A stretch of DNA of 64,000 bases. Origin: Methylobacterium nodulans ORS 2060 (GTDB lineage: Bacteria > Pseudomonadota > Alphaproteobacteria > Rhizobiales > Beijerinckiaceae). A model generated the notes under the pieces. It ran no database searches, was not told where the DNA came from, and saw only the letters and a list, made by a program, of their open reading frames with translations. This document shows, one piece after another, positions 21,698 through 30,841 of this stretch (its first letter is position 1; each line of letters begins with the position of its first letter). The DNA lies in the NCBI RefSeq assembly GCF_000022085.1, contig NC_011894.1, forward strand, positions 2,010,501-2,074,500, written 5' to 3'. Made by a program: the position numbers and the translations under genes.

Positions 21698-21916
21698 CCT
21701 GACCGCGCCCCTCTGCTCCACGTCATATCCTCCGCACCTCATGTGAACCGCGCCATAGCACGGCCGGCGGCCTCCTGTCCGCCGCGCCCTTGGGGCCGCT
21801 GCCCCCCGCAAGCGATCTGTCACATTGACGTAAGGGGCAGGCTTCAGAACGCGCATGCCACGACGAGGGGCGCGCAGGGGCGCGGCCCCGGACGTGGCCG
21901 ACCGGGGAATTCGACA
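21698..21916. other. Divergent promoter region
   Basis: These 219 bases lie between the binding-protein gene (minus) and the RTX protein gene (plus) and must hold both promoters. A single CTGTCAC at 21817-21823 resembles half a Pho box but has no second half in register. Confidence 0.4.
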
Positions 21917-24900
21917 ATGGCCGCCTCCGCCGCTCCCGACAGGCTCCGTGTTGCCACCTTCAATGCATCGCTCAACCGCGCGGCCGAGGGGCGGCTGATC
22001 ACCGACCTCGGCACGCCCGACAACCCGCAGGCCCGCACGGTCGCGGAGATCATCCAGCGCAGCGCGCCGGACATCGTCCTGATCAACGAGTTCGACTACG
22101 ACAACAGGGGTCCCAACGGCTCGTCCCTGGCGGCCGACCTCTTCCGCCGCAACTACCTGTCCGTCGGCCAGAACGGACAGGTGGGGATCGACTACCCCTA
22201 CGTCTTCGTCGCGCCGTCCAACACCGGCCTCGCCTCGGGATTCGACCTCAACAACGACGGCCGCACGGTCTCGACCCCGGGCGGCCGGGGCTACGGTGAC
22301 GATTCGTTCGGCTTCGGCGAGTTCCCGGGCCAGTACGGCATGGCGCTGTTCTCGCGCTATCCGATCGACGCCGCCTCCGCGCGCACGTTCCAGAATTTCC
22401 TCTGGAAGGACATGCCGGGCGCCCGCCTGCCCGACGATGCCGCGACGCCGGCGCCGCAGGATTTCTACTCGCCTGAGGAACTCGCCGTCTTCCGGCTGTC
22501 CTCGAAGAGCCACTGGGACGTGCCGGTCACTGTCGATGGCAAGACCATCCACATCCTCGCCGCCCATCCGACGCCCCCGACTTTCGACGGGCCCGAGGAC
22601 CGGAACGGCCTGCGCAACGCCGACGAGATCCGCTTCCTGGCGGATTACGTCCAGCCCGGGCGCGGCGACTACATCGTGGACGACCGGGGCCGCCGCGGCG
22701 GGCTTAAGGCCGGCGAGCGCTTCGTGATCGTCGGCGACATGAACGCCGATCCGTTCGACGGCGACAGCGTCGGCCAGGCGGCGCGCCAGCTCCTCGACGC
22801 GCCGCTCGTCGACGCGAGCGTCACGCCCGCGAGCCTCGGCGGTCCCGAGCAGGCGGCCCTGCAGGGCGGCGCCAACAGCCGGCAGGCCGGCGATCCCCGC
22901 TTCGACACCGCCGATTTCGCCGATACGGCGCCGGGCAACCTGCGGGTGGACTACGTCCTTCCCTCTCTCAACGGTCTCGATCCGGTCGCCGGCCGCGTGT
23001 TCTGGCCGCGCAGCAGCGACCCGACCTTCCCCCTGGTCGGGACCTACACGCCGAGCCTGCCCGGCGGCTTCCCGAGCTCCGACCACCGGCTCGTCGCGAT
23101 GGATCTGGCGGTCACCGATGATACCGAGCGCCGCCTCGGCCGCGTGAGCTTCCTCGGCCAGGCCACCTTCCCGACCGGCTTCCGGGCGGACGGAACGGAG
23201 CTCGGCGGTCTCTCAGGTCTCAGCTACGATCGCACCACCGATCAGTACTTCGCCGTCTCGGATGACCGCAGCCAGTTCGGTCCGGCGCGCTTCTACCGGC
23301 TCGGCATTGACCTGTCGGATGGGCGTCTGGACCAGGGCGACGTCACCTTGCGCGGCCAGACGGCCCTGCGGCAGGCGGATGGCGCCACCTTCCCGGCCCT
23401 GTCCCTCGATCCGGAGGGGATCGCGGTCACCGGCCGCGGTCTCTTCGTCTCCTCCGAGGGCGAGGCGGATGCGGCCTCCGGGCGCTTCACCGACCCCTTC
23501 GTGCGCCTGTTCGGCCTCGACGGGCGCGAGACCGCCGCGCTGCCGGTGGATGCGAAGTACCGCCCGAGCCCGACCGGCGCGACCGGGGTGCGCAACAATC
23601 TCGCCTTCGAGAGCCTGACGGTCACGCCGGACCAGGGAACGCTCTATACGGCGACCGAGAACGCGCTCGCCCAGGACGGGCCGGCCGCCACCCCCGCCAA
23701 CGGCACCGCCTCGCGCATCCTGCGCTATGATCTCGCTTCGGGCCGCGCCACCGGCGAGTTCGTGTACCTCACGGACCCGGTGGCCCGGGCGGCCAACCCG
23801 GCGAGCGGCTTCAGCACCAACGGGCTCGTCGACCTGCTCGCGGTCGACAACGGCACCCACCTGCTCGCCCTCGAACGCTCCTTCTCGACCGGCATCGGCA
23901 ACGGGATCAAGCTCTACAAGATCGATCTCGCCGGGGCGACGGATGTGTCTGGCATCGCCGCCCTGCCGGCCCGCGCGGTCAACGGGGCGATCCAGGTCGA
24001 CGGCGTCACGCCGGTGCGCAAGGAGCTGCTGCTCGATCTCGACACCCTCGGCATCACCCTCGACAACGTCGAGGGGCTGACCTTCGGGCCGCGCCTCGCG
24101 GATAGCCGCCAGAGCCTGATCATGGTCTCGGACAACAACTTCGCCGCGTCCCAGGTGACGCAGGTGCTCGCCTTCGCGGTCGAGGTCGACGACCCGATCC
24201 CGCCCGCGGCCGCGGAGCGCCTCACGGGGACGGACGCTGCCGACACCCTGCGGGGCGGCTGGGGCGACGACGTGGTGTTCGGAGCGCTCGGCAACGACCT
24301 GCTCTTCGGGGAGAACGGGCGGGATTTCATCGGGGCGGGCGCCGGGGACGATTTCGCCTCGGGCGGCTTCGGCCGGGACGAGGTCCATGGCGAGGACGGC
24401 AACGACCTGCTGTTCGGCGACGACGACGATGACGGCGTCTACGGCGAGGCGGGCAACGACCGCGTCTATGGCGGCACCGGCAACGATTTCCTCACGGGCG
24501 ATGCGGGGAACGACACGGTGTCGGGCGAGCAGGGGAACGACAAGGTCTTCGGCGGCATCGGGAACGACCTCCTGCTCGGCAACGAGGGCAACGACTTCCT
24601 CGGGGGCGGGGCCGGCAGCGACATGCTGTCGGGCGGGGCCGGAGACGACGGCCTCAACGGTGAGGACGGCGACGACGTGCTGTTCGGGAATGCCGGGAAC
24701 GACGCGCTGGTCGGCGGTGCCGGGCGCGACATCTTCGCCTTCGGGCGCGGCGACGGCCGCGACGTGGTGCAGGATTTCGTCGCGGGCGGGCCGGAGGCCG
24801 ACATCCTGTCCTTCAACGGCGGCGTGTTCACGCGCGTCGACCAGGTGTGGGCCGCGAGCGCGCAGGCCGGCTCCGCGGTGGTGATCACCCTCGGTGCGGA

Positions 24901-24967
24901 GACCTCGGTCACCATCCTGAACACCACCGTCGCGAGCCTGACGGAGGCCAATCTGCGCTTCGTCTGA
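21917..24967 (+). CDS. Secreted nuclease/phosphatase-phytase-like RTX protein
   Basis: A 1016-residue three-part protein. Residues about 8-395 are an endonuclease/exonuclease/phosphatase domain, with RVATFNASLN, INEFDYD, GDMNADPFDGD and a final SSDHRL. Residues about 405-755 match the esterase-like activity of phytase domain (GLSGLSYDRTTDQYFAVSDD). Residues about 768-955 are glycine/aspartate-rich RTX nonapeptides (GNDLLFGE, GNDFLTGDAGND) that fold on calcium. There is no N-terminal signal, and the C-terminus is hydrophobic-poor, as expected for type I secretion. GGGGA at 21904-21908 precedes ATG 21917. The likely exporter is encoded at 56542-60293. A role in phosphate scavenging from nucleic acids or organic phosphates is inferred. 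Confidence 0.85.
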   Translation: MAASAAPDRLRVATFNASLNRAAEGRLITDLGTPDNPQARTVAEIIQRSAPDIVLINEFDYDNRGPNGSSLAADLFRRNYLSVGQNGQVGIDYPYVFVAPSNTGLASGFDLNNDGRTVSTPGGRGYGDDSFGFGEFPGQYGMALFSRYPIDAASARTFQNFLWKDMPGARLPDDAATPAPQDFYSPEELAVFRLSSKSHWDVPVTVDGKTIHILAAHPTPPTFDGPEDRNGLRNADEIRFLADYVQPGRGDYIVDDRGRRGGLKAGERFVIVGDMNADPFDGDSVGQAARQLLDAPLVDASVTPASLGGPEQAALQGGANSRQAGDPRFDTADFADTAPGNLRVDYVLPSLNGLDPVAGRVFWPRSSDPTFPLVGTYTPSLPGGFPSSDHRLVAMDLAVTDDTERRLGRVSFLGQATFPTGFRADGTELGGLSGLSYDRTTDQYFAVSDDRSQFGPARFYRLGIDLSDGRLDQGDVTLRGQTALRQADGATFPALSLDPEGIAVTGRGLFVSSEGEADAASGRFTDPFVRLFGLDGRETAALPVDAKYRPSPTGATGVRNNLAFESLTVTPDQGTLYTATENALAQDGPAATPANGTASRILRYDLASGRATGEFVYLTDPVARAANPASGFSTNGLVDLLAVDNGTHLLALERSFSTGIGNGIKLYKIDLAGATDVSGIAALPARAVNGAIQVDGVTPVRKELLLDLDTLGITLDNVEGLTFGPRLADSRQSLIMVSDNNFAASQVTQVLAFAVEVDDPIPPAAAERLTGTDAADTLRGGWGDDVVFGALGNDLLFGENGRDFIGAGAGDDFASGGFGRDEVHGEDGNDLLFGDDDDDGVYGEAGNDRVYGGTGNDFLTGDAGNDTVSGEQGNDKVFGGIGNDLLLGNEGNDFLGGGAGSDMLSGGAGDDGLNGEDGDDVLFGNAGNDALVGGAGRDIFAFGRGDGRDVVQDFVAGGPEADILSFNGGVFTRVDQVWAASAQAGSAVVITLGAETSVTILNTTVASLTEANLRFV

Positions 24968-24990
24968 CAGCTCGGGCCGATCCCGTCGGC

Positions 24991-25013
24991 GGGGCGCCGG
25001 GTTGCGGCGCCCC
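24991..25013 (+). terminator. Hairpin after the RTX gene
   Basis: A perfect 9-bp GC stem (24991-24999 with 25005-25013) around GGTTG lies 24 bases past the stop. No T tract; terminator-like in a high-GC genome. Confidence 0.5.
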
Positions 25014-25121
25014 GCGGCTGCACGCCTTTCGCGAGGCTCCGCGATGCGCCAGGATCCCCGGCATCGCTCCGCGACGGCGCCTTCCGGGGCGCCCTCGCGG
25101 CGTAGGCCGAGGGAGAACGGG

Positions 25122-26105
25122 ATGACGGAAGGCGCTCCGATCCGGGTCGCGGTCCTGGACGATTATCAGAGGGCCGCCATGGGCCTCGCCGACTGGGCGA
25201 GCCTCGGTCCGGAGGTCGCCGTCGACGTCTTCGATCGCCCCGTGCCGCGCGCGGAGGCGGCGGCGCGGCTCGCGCCCTACGCGGTGCTCTGCCTGATGCG
25301 CGAGCGCATGCCGCTCGAGGCGGAGCTGGTCTCCGCGCTCCCCAATCTGCGGCTCGTGGTGTTCACGGGCGGGCGCACGCACTCCCTCGATGTCGCGGCG
25401 CTCGCCGCCGCCGGGGTCACGGTCTGCCACACCCGCACCGGCGAAGGGGGCGTCGCCACCGCCGAACTCGCCTTCGCGCTCATCCTCGCCTGCGCGCGGC
25501 ATCTCCCGGCAGAATTCGCCCGCATGCGGGAAGGGCGGTGGCAGGAGAGCATCGGCACGGTGCTCGACGGGCGCACCCTCGGGCTCGTCGGGCTTGGACG
25601 CATCGGCAGCCGCATGGCGCGGATCGGTGCGGCCTTCGGCATGGTGCCGGTGGCCTGGAGCCCGAATCTCACGCCCGAGCGCGCGGCAGCGGGTGGTGCG
25701 GCCCTGGTGTCACGCGAGACCCTGTTCCGCGACTCCGACGTGGTGAGCCTGCACCTCGTCCTCGGACCATCGACCCGCGGCATCGTCGGCGCGACGGAGA
25801 TCGGCCTCATGCGGCCGGACGCGATCCTCATCAACACCGCGAGGGGCCCGCTGATCGACGAGCAGGCCCTGATCGCGGCCCTGCGCGAGAGGCGGCTGCG
25901 GGCCGCCGGCCTCGATGTCTTCGACCAGGAGCCGTTGCCGCCGGACCATCCCCTGCGCGGCCTGCCGAACGCGGTGCTGACGCCCCATCTCGGCTACGTG
26001 ACGGGCGCCACCTACCGGATGTTCTACGAGGACACGGTCGAGGCGATCGCCGCATGGCGGCGGGGCGCCCCGATCCGGGTGGTGGCGCCCGTCGTCAGCG
26101 CGTGA
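25122..26105 (+). CDS. D-2-hydroxyacid dehydrogenase
   Basis: An NAD-dependent reductase of 2-oxo acids or oxidase of D-2-hydroxy acids (phosphoglycerate/formate dehydrogenase superfamily). The 327-residue sequence has the Rossmann motif GLVGLGRIGSRMA and the catalytic set R241 (NTARGPL), E270 (DQEP) and H289 (TPHLG). ATG 25122 has a GGGAGA site; earlier in-frame starts read through a spacer. The substrate is not evident. Its 3' end overlaps the convergent export-lipoprotein gene by 11 bases. Confidence 0.9.
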   Translation: MTEGAPIRVAVLDDYQRAAMGLADWASLGPEVAVDVFDRPVPRAEAAARLAPYAVLCLMRERMPLEAELVSALPNLRLVVFTGGRTHSLDVAALAAAGVTVCHTRTGEGGVATAELAFALILACARHLPAEFARMREGRWQESIGTVLDGRTLGLVGLGRIGSRMARIGAAFGMVPVAWSPNLTPERAAAGGAALVSRETLFRDSDVVSLHLVLGPSTRGIVGATEIGLMRPDAILINTARGPLIDEQALIAALRERRLRAAGLDVFDQEPLPPDHPLRGLPNAVLTPHLGYVTGATYRMFYEDTVEAIAAWRRGAPIRVVAPVVSA

Positions 26106-27327
26106 CGCTGTAGATCGAGGCGCCGGCCGCGAGCGGCGCCGTCACGGTCGAGAAGACGCTGAGCACCTTCTGGACTTCGGTGAAGGGCGCGTTCGAGACG
26201 TAGACGAGATCGCGGTTGCGCATCCGGAAGGCCTGGTTGACGAACAGGCTGTTCGGGTCGCGCATGTTGACGCGGTAGACCACCGGAACCTGGGGCGCGC
26301 CGAGAAGCGGGCTGTTGGGGCGCAGGCGGCGCACCACGGAGGCCGGCTCGAACCGGAACAGGAACACGCCCGCCGGATCGGCCTGGAAGTCCGACAGGCC
26401 GCGCGCCTTGGTCAGCGCCTGCGCCAGCGTGATGCCGTCGGCGCTGAACGGGATCTCGGCCTGGGCGCCGAGCGCACCGATCGCCAGGAAGGTCTGCGGG
26501 TCGCGCACCAGCGTGACGGTGTCGCCCGGGCGCAGATAGATGTTCTCGCGCGGGTTCGACACGACGGTGAGCAGCGGCACGGTGGCAGTGGTCCGGCCGC
26601 GGGAGAGGCGCACGAAGGTCTCGTTCACGGGGGCCGATACGCCGCCGGCCGACGCGATCACGTCGAGGAGACGGTCGCCCCGCTCGGTGAGCGGCACCCG
26701 GCCGCCGCCGATCGAGGAGACCGGCCCGCGCAAAGCCGCCGCCGAGAGGCGGGCGCCGCCGCCGGCGCTCGCCGCCTCGCCCAGCACCGTCACGCTCGAG
26801 CTGAGCGGCGAGGTCACGGTGACCAGCACCTGCGGCTGGATCGCCTTGCCGGCGAGTTCCTGCTCGATCTGCGCCTGCACCTCCTGCACGCGCTTGCCGG
26901 CGACCGGGATCCGGCCCGCATAGGGCACCGTGATCGCCCCGTCGCGGCCGACGATCTGCTCCGGGATGGTCGAGGATTTCGAGCCGGCCGAGAAGCGGTC
27001 GGCGATCACCGGGCCGGAGAACAGGCCGCCGGTGCCGGCCTCCCAGATCGTCACCGTGATCGCGTCGCCGATGCCGATCACCGGTGCGATCGAGGGGCGG
27101 CGGTCGCCGAAGGAGGCGAGCAGGCTGTCGAGAGGGCGGCCGCGCAGGGCCTCGACCACGGCGGGGTTGACGTCGATGATCTCGTAGCGGGCCAGCAGGC
27201 CCTGGTCGGTGGCGACGTCCGCACCCTCGGTCACGGCACTGGCCGTGGGGCCGGCCGCGGGCAGGAAATTGCTGCAGCCGGAGAGCAGGAGAGCTCCCAG
27301 GACTGCGAGCGGTCCGACGCGCACCAT
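26095..27327 (-). CDS. Polysaccharide export outer-membrane lipoprotein (Wza/KpsD family)
   Basis: A 410-residue outer-membrane export protein with a lipoprotein signal (MVRVGPLAVLGALLLSGCSN, lipobox LSGC). A poly_export domain follows around GIGDAITVTIWEAGTGGLF, then at least two SLBB-like beta-grasp repeats (PVAGKRVQEVQAQIEQEL, FRRGRT-type segments to NPRENIYLRPGDTVTL). ATG 27327 with GAGGA upstream is chosen because it exposes the lipobox; an 80-base longer frame would bury it. It likely forms the outer-membrane exit for the capsule made by neighbouring genes. Confidence 0.9.
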   Translation of the reverse strand: MVRVGPLAVLGALLLSGCSNFLPAAGPTASAVTEGADVATDQGLLARYEIIDVNPAVVEALRGRPLDSLLASFGDRRPSIAPVIGIGDAITVTIWEAGTGGLFSGPVIADRFSAGSKSSTIPEQIVGRDGAITVPYAGRIPVAGKRVQEVQAQIEQELAGKAIQPQVLVTVTSPLSSSVTVLGEAASAGGGARLSAAALRGPVSSIGGGRVPLTERGDRLLDVIASAGGVSAPVNETFVRLSRGRTTATVPLLTVVSNPRENIYLRPGDTVTLVRDPQTFLAIGALGAQAEIPFSADGITLAQALTKARGLSDFQADPAGVFLFRFEPASVVRRLRPNSPLLGAPQVPVVYRVNMRDPNSLFVNQAFRMRNRDLVYVSNAPFTEVQKVLSVFSTVTAPLAAGASIYSVTR

Positions 27328-27981
27328 ACAGGTCCTCCACACCGAACGCCGCCGGCCGGAGCCGCGCGGACGTTCATCGTCCTTAAAGGCGCTAAAGGTC
27401 CGCGGCAGCACCGCGGGACGACATCCGCGCCCGAACTCATCTTCCAGAGCGGAACCTGTCCGGGTCCGGACGGTCCCGCGGCCGCGGATCACCAGCCGGA
27501 GCATCGCGGCACCGCAGCGGCTCCGGCGGCGGGCAACCTAGCAGGGAGCCTTGCCACAATCGATTGAACAGACCGGTCTGGGGGCCTCCGGGCGTGGGAG
27601 CCAGGACCTGTGTTGCACCGAGTCCACAGGCCGCCGCGAGGCGGGGCGGCGATGCGGGCCGACGGCCGCGCTTGGTCGAGCAGGAATGCGACGCTCCTAT
27701 GGCGGCGCCGGCCGGCCCATGGCACAGCGGGGAAAACCATCGGCAGATCATCGTGTTTCCTTGTTCCTGCCGCGATTGCGGAGTTCCTGCCGCTCCGGAA
27801 GCGCGCCGCCGCTCCCCGCCCGTCTCCGGCCGGACAACGGCCGTTCCCGCTGCGCCCGCCCCCTTTGAATTTCGGGGAGTGTTGCGGGAATGCCATTGCC
27901 CTACCGGGGGTGGTCCGTACCCTTAAGTTGTGACGCGGCGTTGCCGCCCCGCCGTCCTGCAAACAGCCCCGAGGTGCCCGC
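27328..27981. other. Divergent intergenic region of the capsule locus
   Basis: These 654 bases lie between divergent export-lipoprotein and KpsS-like genes. They contain a perfect 12-base palindrome CAGACCGGTCTG at 27569-27580, a possible operator, and a lower-GC stretch near 27880-27930 that may be a promoter. No coding frame is convincing, and no JUMPstart/ops element was seen. Confidence 0.45.
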
Positions 27982-29349
27982 GTGAGAGCTGATGCTGCGA
28001 GACACGGTGGAGCCGGACAGGCGGGCCGGTCCAAGCTGGACCGGACCAAGCGCCAGGTCTTCCTGTTCCTGCAGGGCCCGATCTCGCCGTTCTTCGCGGA
28101 GATGGCCGACGCGCTCGAGGCGCGCGGCCACCGCTGCCTGCGCGTCAATCTCTGCTTCGGGGATTGGCTGTTCTGGCGCCGCCCGGGCGGCATCGATTTC
28201 CGCGGCTCGCGGGAGAAGTGGCCGGCCTTCGTGGCCGACCTGATCGACCGCGAGGGCGTGACGGATCTCGTCCTGCTCGGCGAGCAGCGCTTCTACCACA
28301 AGGTCGCGATCGCGGTCGCGAAGGCGCGCGATCTCAAGGTGACGGTGACGGATTTCGGCTATCTGCGGCCGGACTGGATCACCTTCGAGCGCGACGGCAT
28401 GTCCGGCGACAGCTGCTTCCCGCGCGATCCCGAGGCGGTGATGGAACTCGCCCGCGACGTGCCGGAGCCCGATCTCGCGCCGCGCTACCGGGACAGCTTC
28501 GTCACCCAGATCATCTGGGACATGGCCTACCACCTGATGAGCAACTGGCTCTGGTGGCTCTATCCCGGCTACCGCTCGCACCAGGTGCATCACCCGGCGC
28601 TCGTCTACCTGTCCACCGCGCTCCATATTCTGCGCGCCAAGCGCACGGGGCCGAAGGGGGACCGGCTGGTCGAGTCCCTGCGGGCGGCCGGCACGCCCTA
28701 TTACGTGATGCCCCTGCAGATGGAGAACGATTTCCAGCTGCGGGCCTACTCGCCCTTCTTCGACCTCAAGACGCCGATCCACATGGTGATCCGCTCCTTC
28801 GCGGCCCATGCGCCGGCCGGGTCGCGGCTCCTGATCAAGATCCACCCGCTCGATCCGAACATCCGCAACTGGCGGCGCATCGTGCGTCGCTCGGCGGTGA
28901 AGTGGAACGTCGCCGACCGGGTCGACTACATCGATGGCGGCCAGCTCGCGGCGATGCTGGAGGGGGCAAGCGGCGTCGTCACGGTCAACAGCACGGTCGG
29001 GATGTGGGCGATGCGCGCCGGCAAGCCCACCATGACGCTGGGGGCGGCCGTCTACGACATCGAGGGGCTGACCTATCAGGGCTCGCTCGACCGGTTCTGG
29101 ACCGAGGCGCAGCCGCCGCGGCGGGACCTGTGGGACGCCTTCATCAAGGCGATCGTGGCCAATATCCAGATACGCGGCGTGTATTACCGGCGCGAGGGGC
29201 TCGACGCCGCGGTCGAGGCCGGCGCCGCCCGTCTCGACCTCGCGCAGGGCACCTGGCTCGAAGTCCGCAGCCGGGCCGCCCGCCGCCAGCGCGAAGCGCC
29301 CTCCCGGCAGCCGGAGCTCGGCGCCATCGAGGCGATCCAGAACGTCTGA
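27982..29349 (+). CDS. Capsule polysaccharide biosynthesis protein, KpsS-like
   Basis: A 455-residue cytoplasmic protein of the Capsule_synth family. In E. coli, KpsS adds the first beta-Kdo to phosphatidylglycerol as the capsule lipid terminus. Family features include the N-terminal VFLFLQGPISPFFAEMADAL, LVLLGEQRFYHKVAIAVA, the central PLQMENDFQL and IKIHPLDPNIRNW, and C-terminal VVTVNSTVGMWAMRAGKP. The GTG at 27982 has GAGG upstream. It lies apart from the KpsC-like gene by 2 kb rather than in one operon. Confidence 0.87.
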   Translation: MRADAARHGGAGQAGRSKLDRTKRQVFLFLQGPISPFFAEMADALEARGHRCLRVNLCFGDWLFWRRPGGIDFRGSREKWPAFVADLIDREGVTDLVLLGEQRFYHKVAIAVAKARDLKVTVTDFGYLRPDWITFERDGMSGDSCFPRDPEAVMELARDVPEPDLAPRYRDSFVTQIIWDMAYHLMSNWLWWLYPGYRSHQVHHPALVYLSTALHILRAKRTGPKGDRLVESLRAAGTPYYVMPLQMENDFQLRAYSPFFDLKTPIHMVIRSFAAHAPAGSRLLIKIHPLDPNIRNWRRIVRRSAVKWNVADRVDYIDGGQLAAMLEGASGVVTVNSTVGMWAMRAGKPTMTLGAAVYDIEGLTYQGSLDRFWTEAQPPRRDLWDAFIKAIVANIQIRGVYYRREGLDAAVEAGAARLDLAQGTWLEVRSRAARRQREAPSRQPELGAIEAIQNV

Positions 29350-29773
29350 TTCCCTCGCCGGATCGGTGTCCAGCAGCGTGCAGCGAGCGACGAAGCCGGC
29401 CTATCCACGACGGGCCGGCTTCGTCGCATTCAGGGATGCCCGGAGCCCCTGGTCCGGCCGGTGGCTGCACCCGCCTCCTTGAACAGGGCGTTCCGGCAGC
29501 GCGTCCGTCGCACCGGACCTGCAAGCCGCCCCGATGCCGGCTGGGGCTGCCATATGTTGGTCGACTGGCGCTCGTTCTGCCGGGGAAGATCAGTCTTGCT
29601 TTGGCAGTTTGGTCACATCCTGCCGATTTTACCGTTAGGTCGTGGCGGACGAGGGAACAGGCCACAGTTCGGTCGCGAAGATTCGCGAGCAGCGCAGGGT
29701 TCGCCGTCGCGGCGGGAACCGGTCGACCGTCCACCCGCGATGGCCGGACGGGAGGCAAGGAGCCGAACGAAGC
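29350..29773 (+). other. Spacer before the dioxygenase gene
   Basis: These 424 bases begin with the hairpin at 29387-29427 and then hold less GC-rich sequence near 29570-29640, a plausible promoter area for the dioxygenase. No gene was seen. Confidence 0.4.
29387..29427 (+). terminator. Long hairpin after the KpsS-like gene
   Basis: A perfect 15-bp stem (29387-29401 with 29413-29427) closes an 11-base loop 37 bases past the stop. No T tract, but the stem is strong enough to be a terminator. Confidence 0.55.
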
Positions 29774-30841
29774 ATGGCCGCATTGACCCATACAGCCGCC
29801 CGCGCGGCCGGAGCCCTCGCATCGGTCGCCCGCGTGCCGATCTGGCTCGCGGGCGTCGCCGGGGCCGACAAGTCGTTCTCGAAGAACCCGATCCTCGGCA
29901 ATCCGACGCTCAACCGCCTCGGCCTCCACGTGGCGCGCGTGCAACTGGCGGGCCGCATGGCAGAGCGCCGCCGCGCCCGCCTGGGCGCCCTGATCGATCC
30001 GGCGGATCGCGCCGCCTTCGATCGCGACGGCATCGTCATCAAGCGAGATTTCCTGGATCCCGAAGCCTTCCGGGCGCTCAAGGAGGAGGTCTTCGGGCGC
30101 TCCTTCCCGGCGCGGGAGCTGCGCCAGGGCCAGGCCGTCCAGCGGATGGTGCCGCTCGGGCGGGACAATCTTCCGGGGCTGCCGCAGCTCGCTGCGCTCA
30201 CCCGGAACCCGACCCTGCGCGGCCTGACCTATTACGCCGCCTCCCGGGCCGGCGAGCCGGTCTATTACCTGCAGACCGTGGTGGCGGAGCCCGACGGCCC
30301 GAACGATCCCCAGACCGCGCTGCACGCCGACACCTTCCACGCCACCACCAAGGGCTGGTTCTTCCTGCATGACGTGGCGGAGGAGGACGGCCCCTTCGTG
30401 TACGTGCCGGGGTCGCACCGCGCGACCCCGGAGCGGCTCGCCTGGGAACGGGAGCAGAGCATCGCGGCGCGGAGCGCCGCCAACAGCCATCATGCCGCCG
30501 GGTCCTTCCGCATCCGCGAGGAGGAGCTCGGCGCGCTCGGCTACGGAAAGCCGGTCCGGGTGGCGGTGCCGGCCAACACGCTGGTGATCGCCGACACCTT
30601 CGGCTTCCATGCCCGCGCCCCGAGCCTGCGGGCGAGCACCCGCGTGACCGTGCACACCTATATCCGGCGCAACCCGTTCCTCCCCTGGACCGGGCTGGAT
30701 CCCAAGGCGCTGCCGGGCCTGCGCGGTCGCGAATTGTCGCTCTACCTGGGCTTCCAGGATCTGAAGCGGCGGCTCACCGGGCGCGGCGCCCCCTGGAGGC
30801 CGGTCGGTCCGGTGCCGGTCGACGCTCCCGCGCAGGTGTAA
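29774..30841 (+). CDS. Phytanoyl-CoA dioxygenase (PhyH) family protein
   Basis: A putative Fe(II)/2-oxoglutarate-dependent hydroxylase of 355 residues. The facial triad is visible as H184 and D186 in LHADTFH and H279 in FGFHARAP, followed by an Arg in STRVTVHTYIRR for 2-oxoglutarate. ATG 29774 is used; AAGGAG lies about 11 bases upstream, and an earlier frame start adds Arg-rich sequence unlike the family. Placed among capsule and lipid genes, it may hydroxylate the capsule lipid or a sugar; that is inference. Confidence 0.8.
   Translation: MAALTHTAARAAGALASVARVPIWLAGVAGADKSFSKNPILGNPTLNRLGLHVARVQLAGRMAERRRARLGALIDPADRAAFDRDGIVIKRDFLDPEAFRALKEEVFGRSFPARELRQGQAVQRMVPLGRDNLPGLPQLAALTRNPTLRGLTYYAASRAGEPVYYLQTVVAEPDGPNDPQTALHADTFHATTKGWFFLHDVAEEDGPFVYVPGSHRATPERLAWEREQSIAARSAANSHHAAGSFRIREEELGALGYGKPVRVAVPANTLVIADTFGFHARAPSLRASTRVTVHTYIRRNPFLPWTGLDPKALPGLRGRELSLYLGFQDLKRRLTGRGAPWRPVGPVPVDAPAQV

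Noticed and set aside
21817..21823. CTGTCAC as a Pho box for the phytase-like gene
   Set aside because: Only one half site; the 7-base repeat is not found 11 bases on either side.
20444..21916. N-terminal extension of the RTX protein by about 490 residues
   Set aside because: It runs antisense through the binding-protein gene, and the real domain start has its own ATG and ribosome binding site at 21917.
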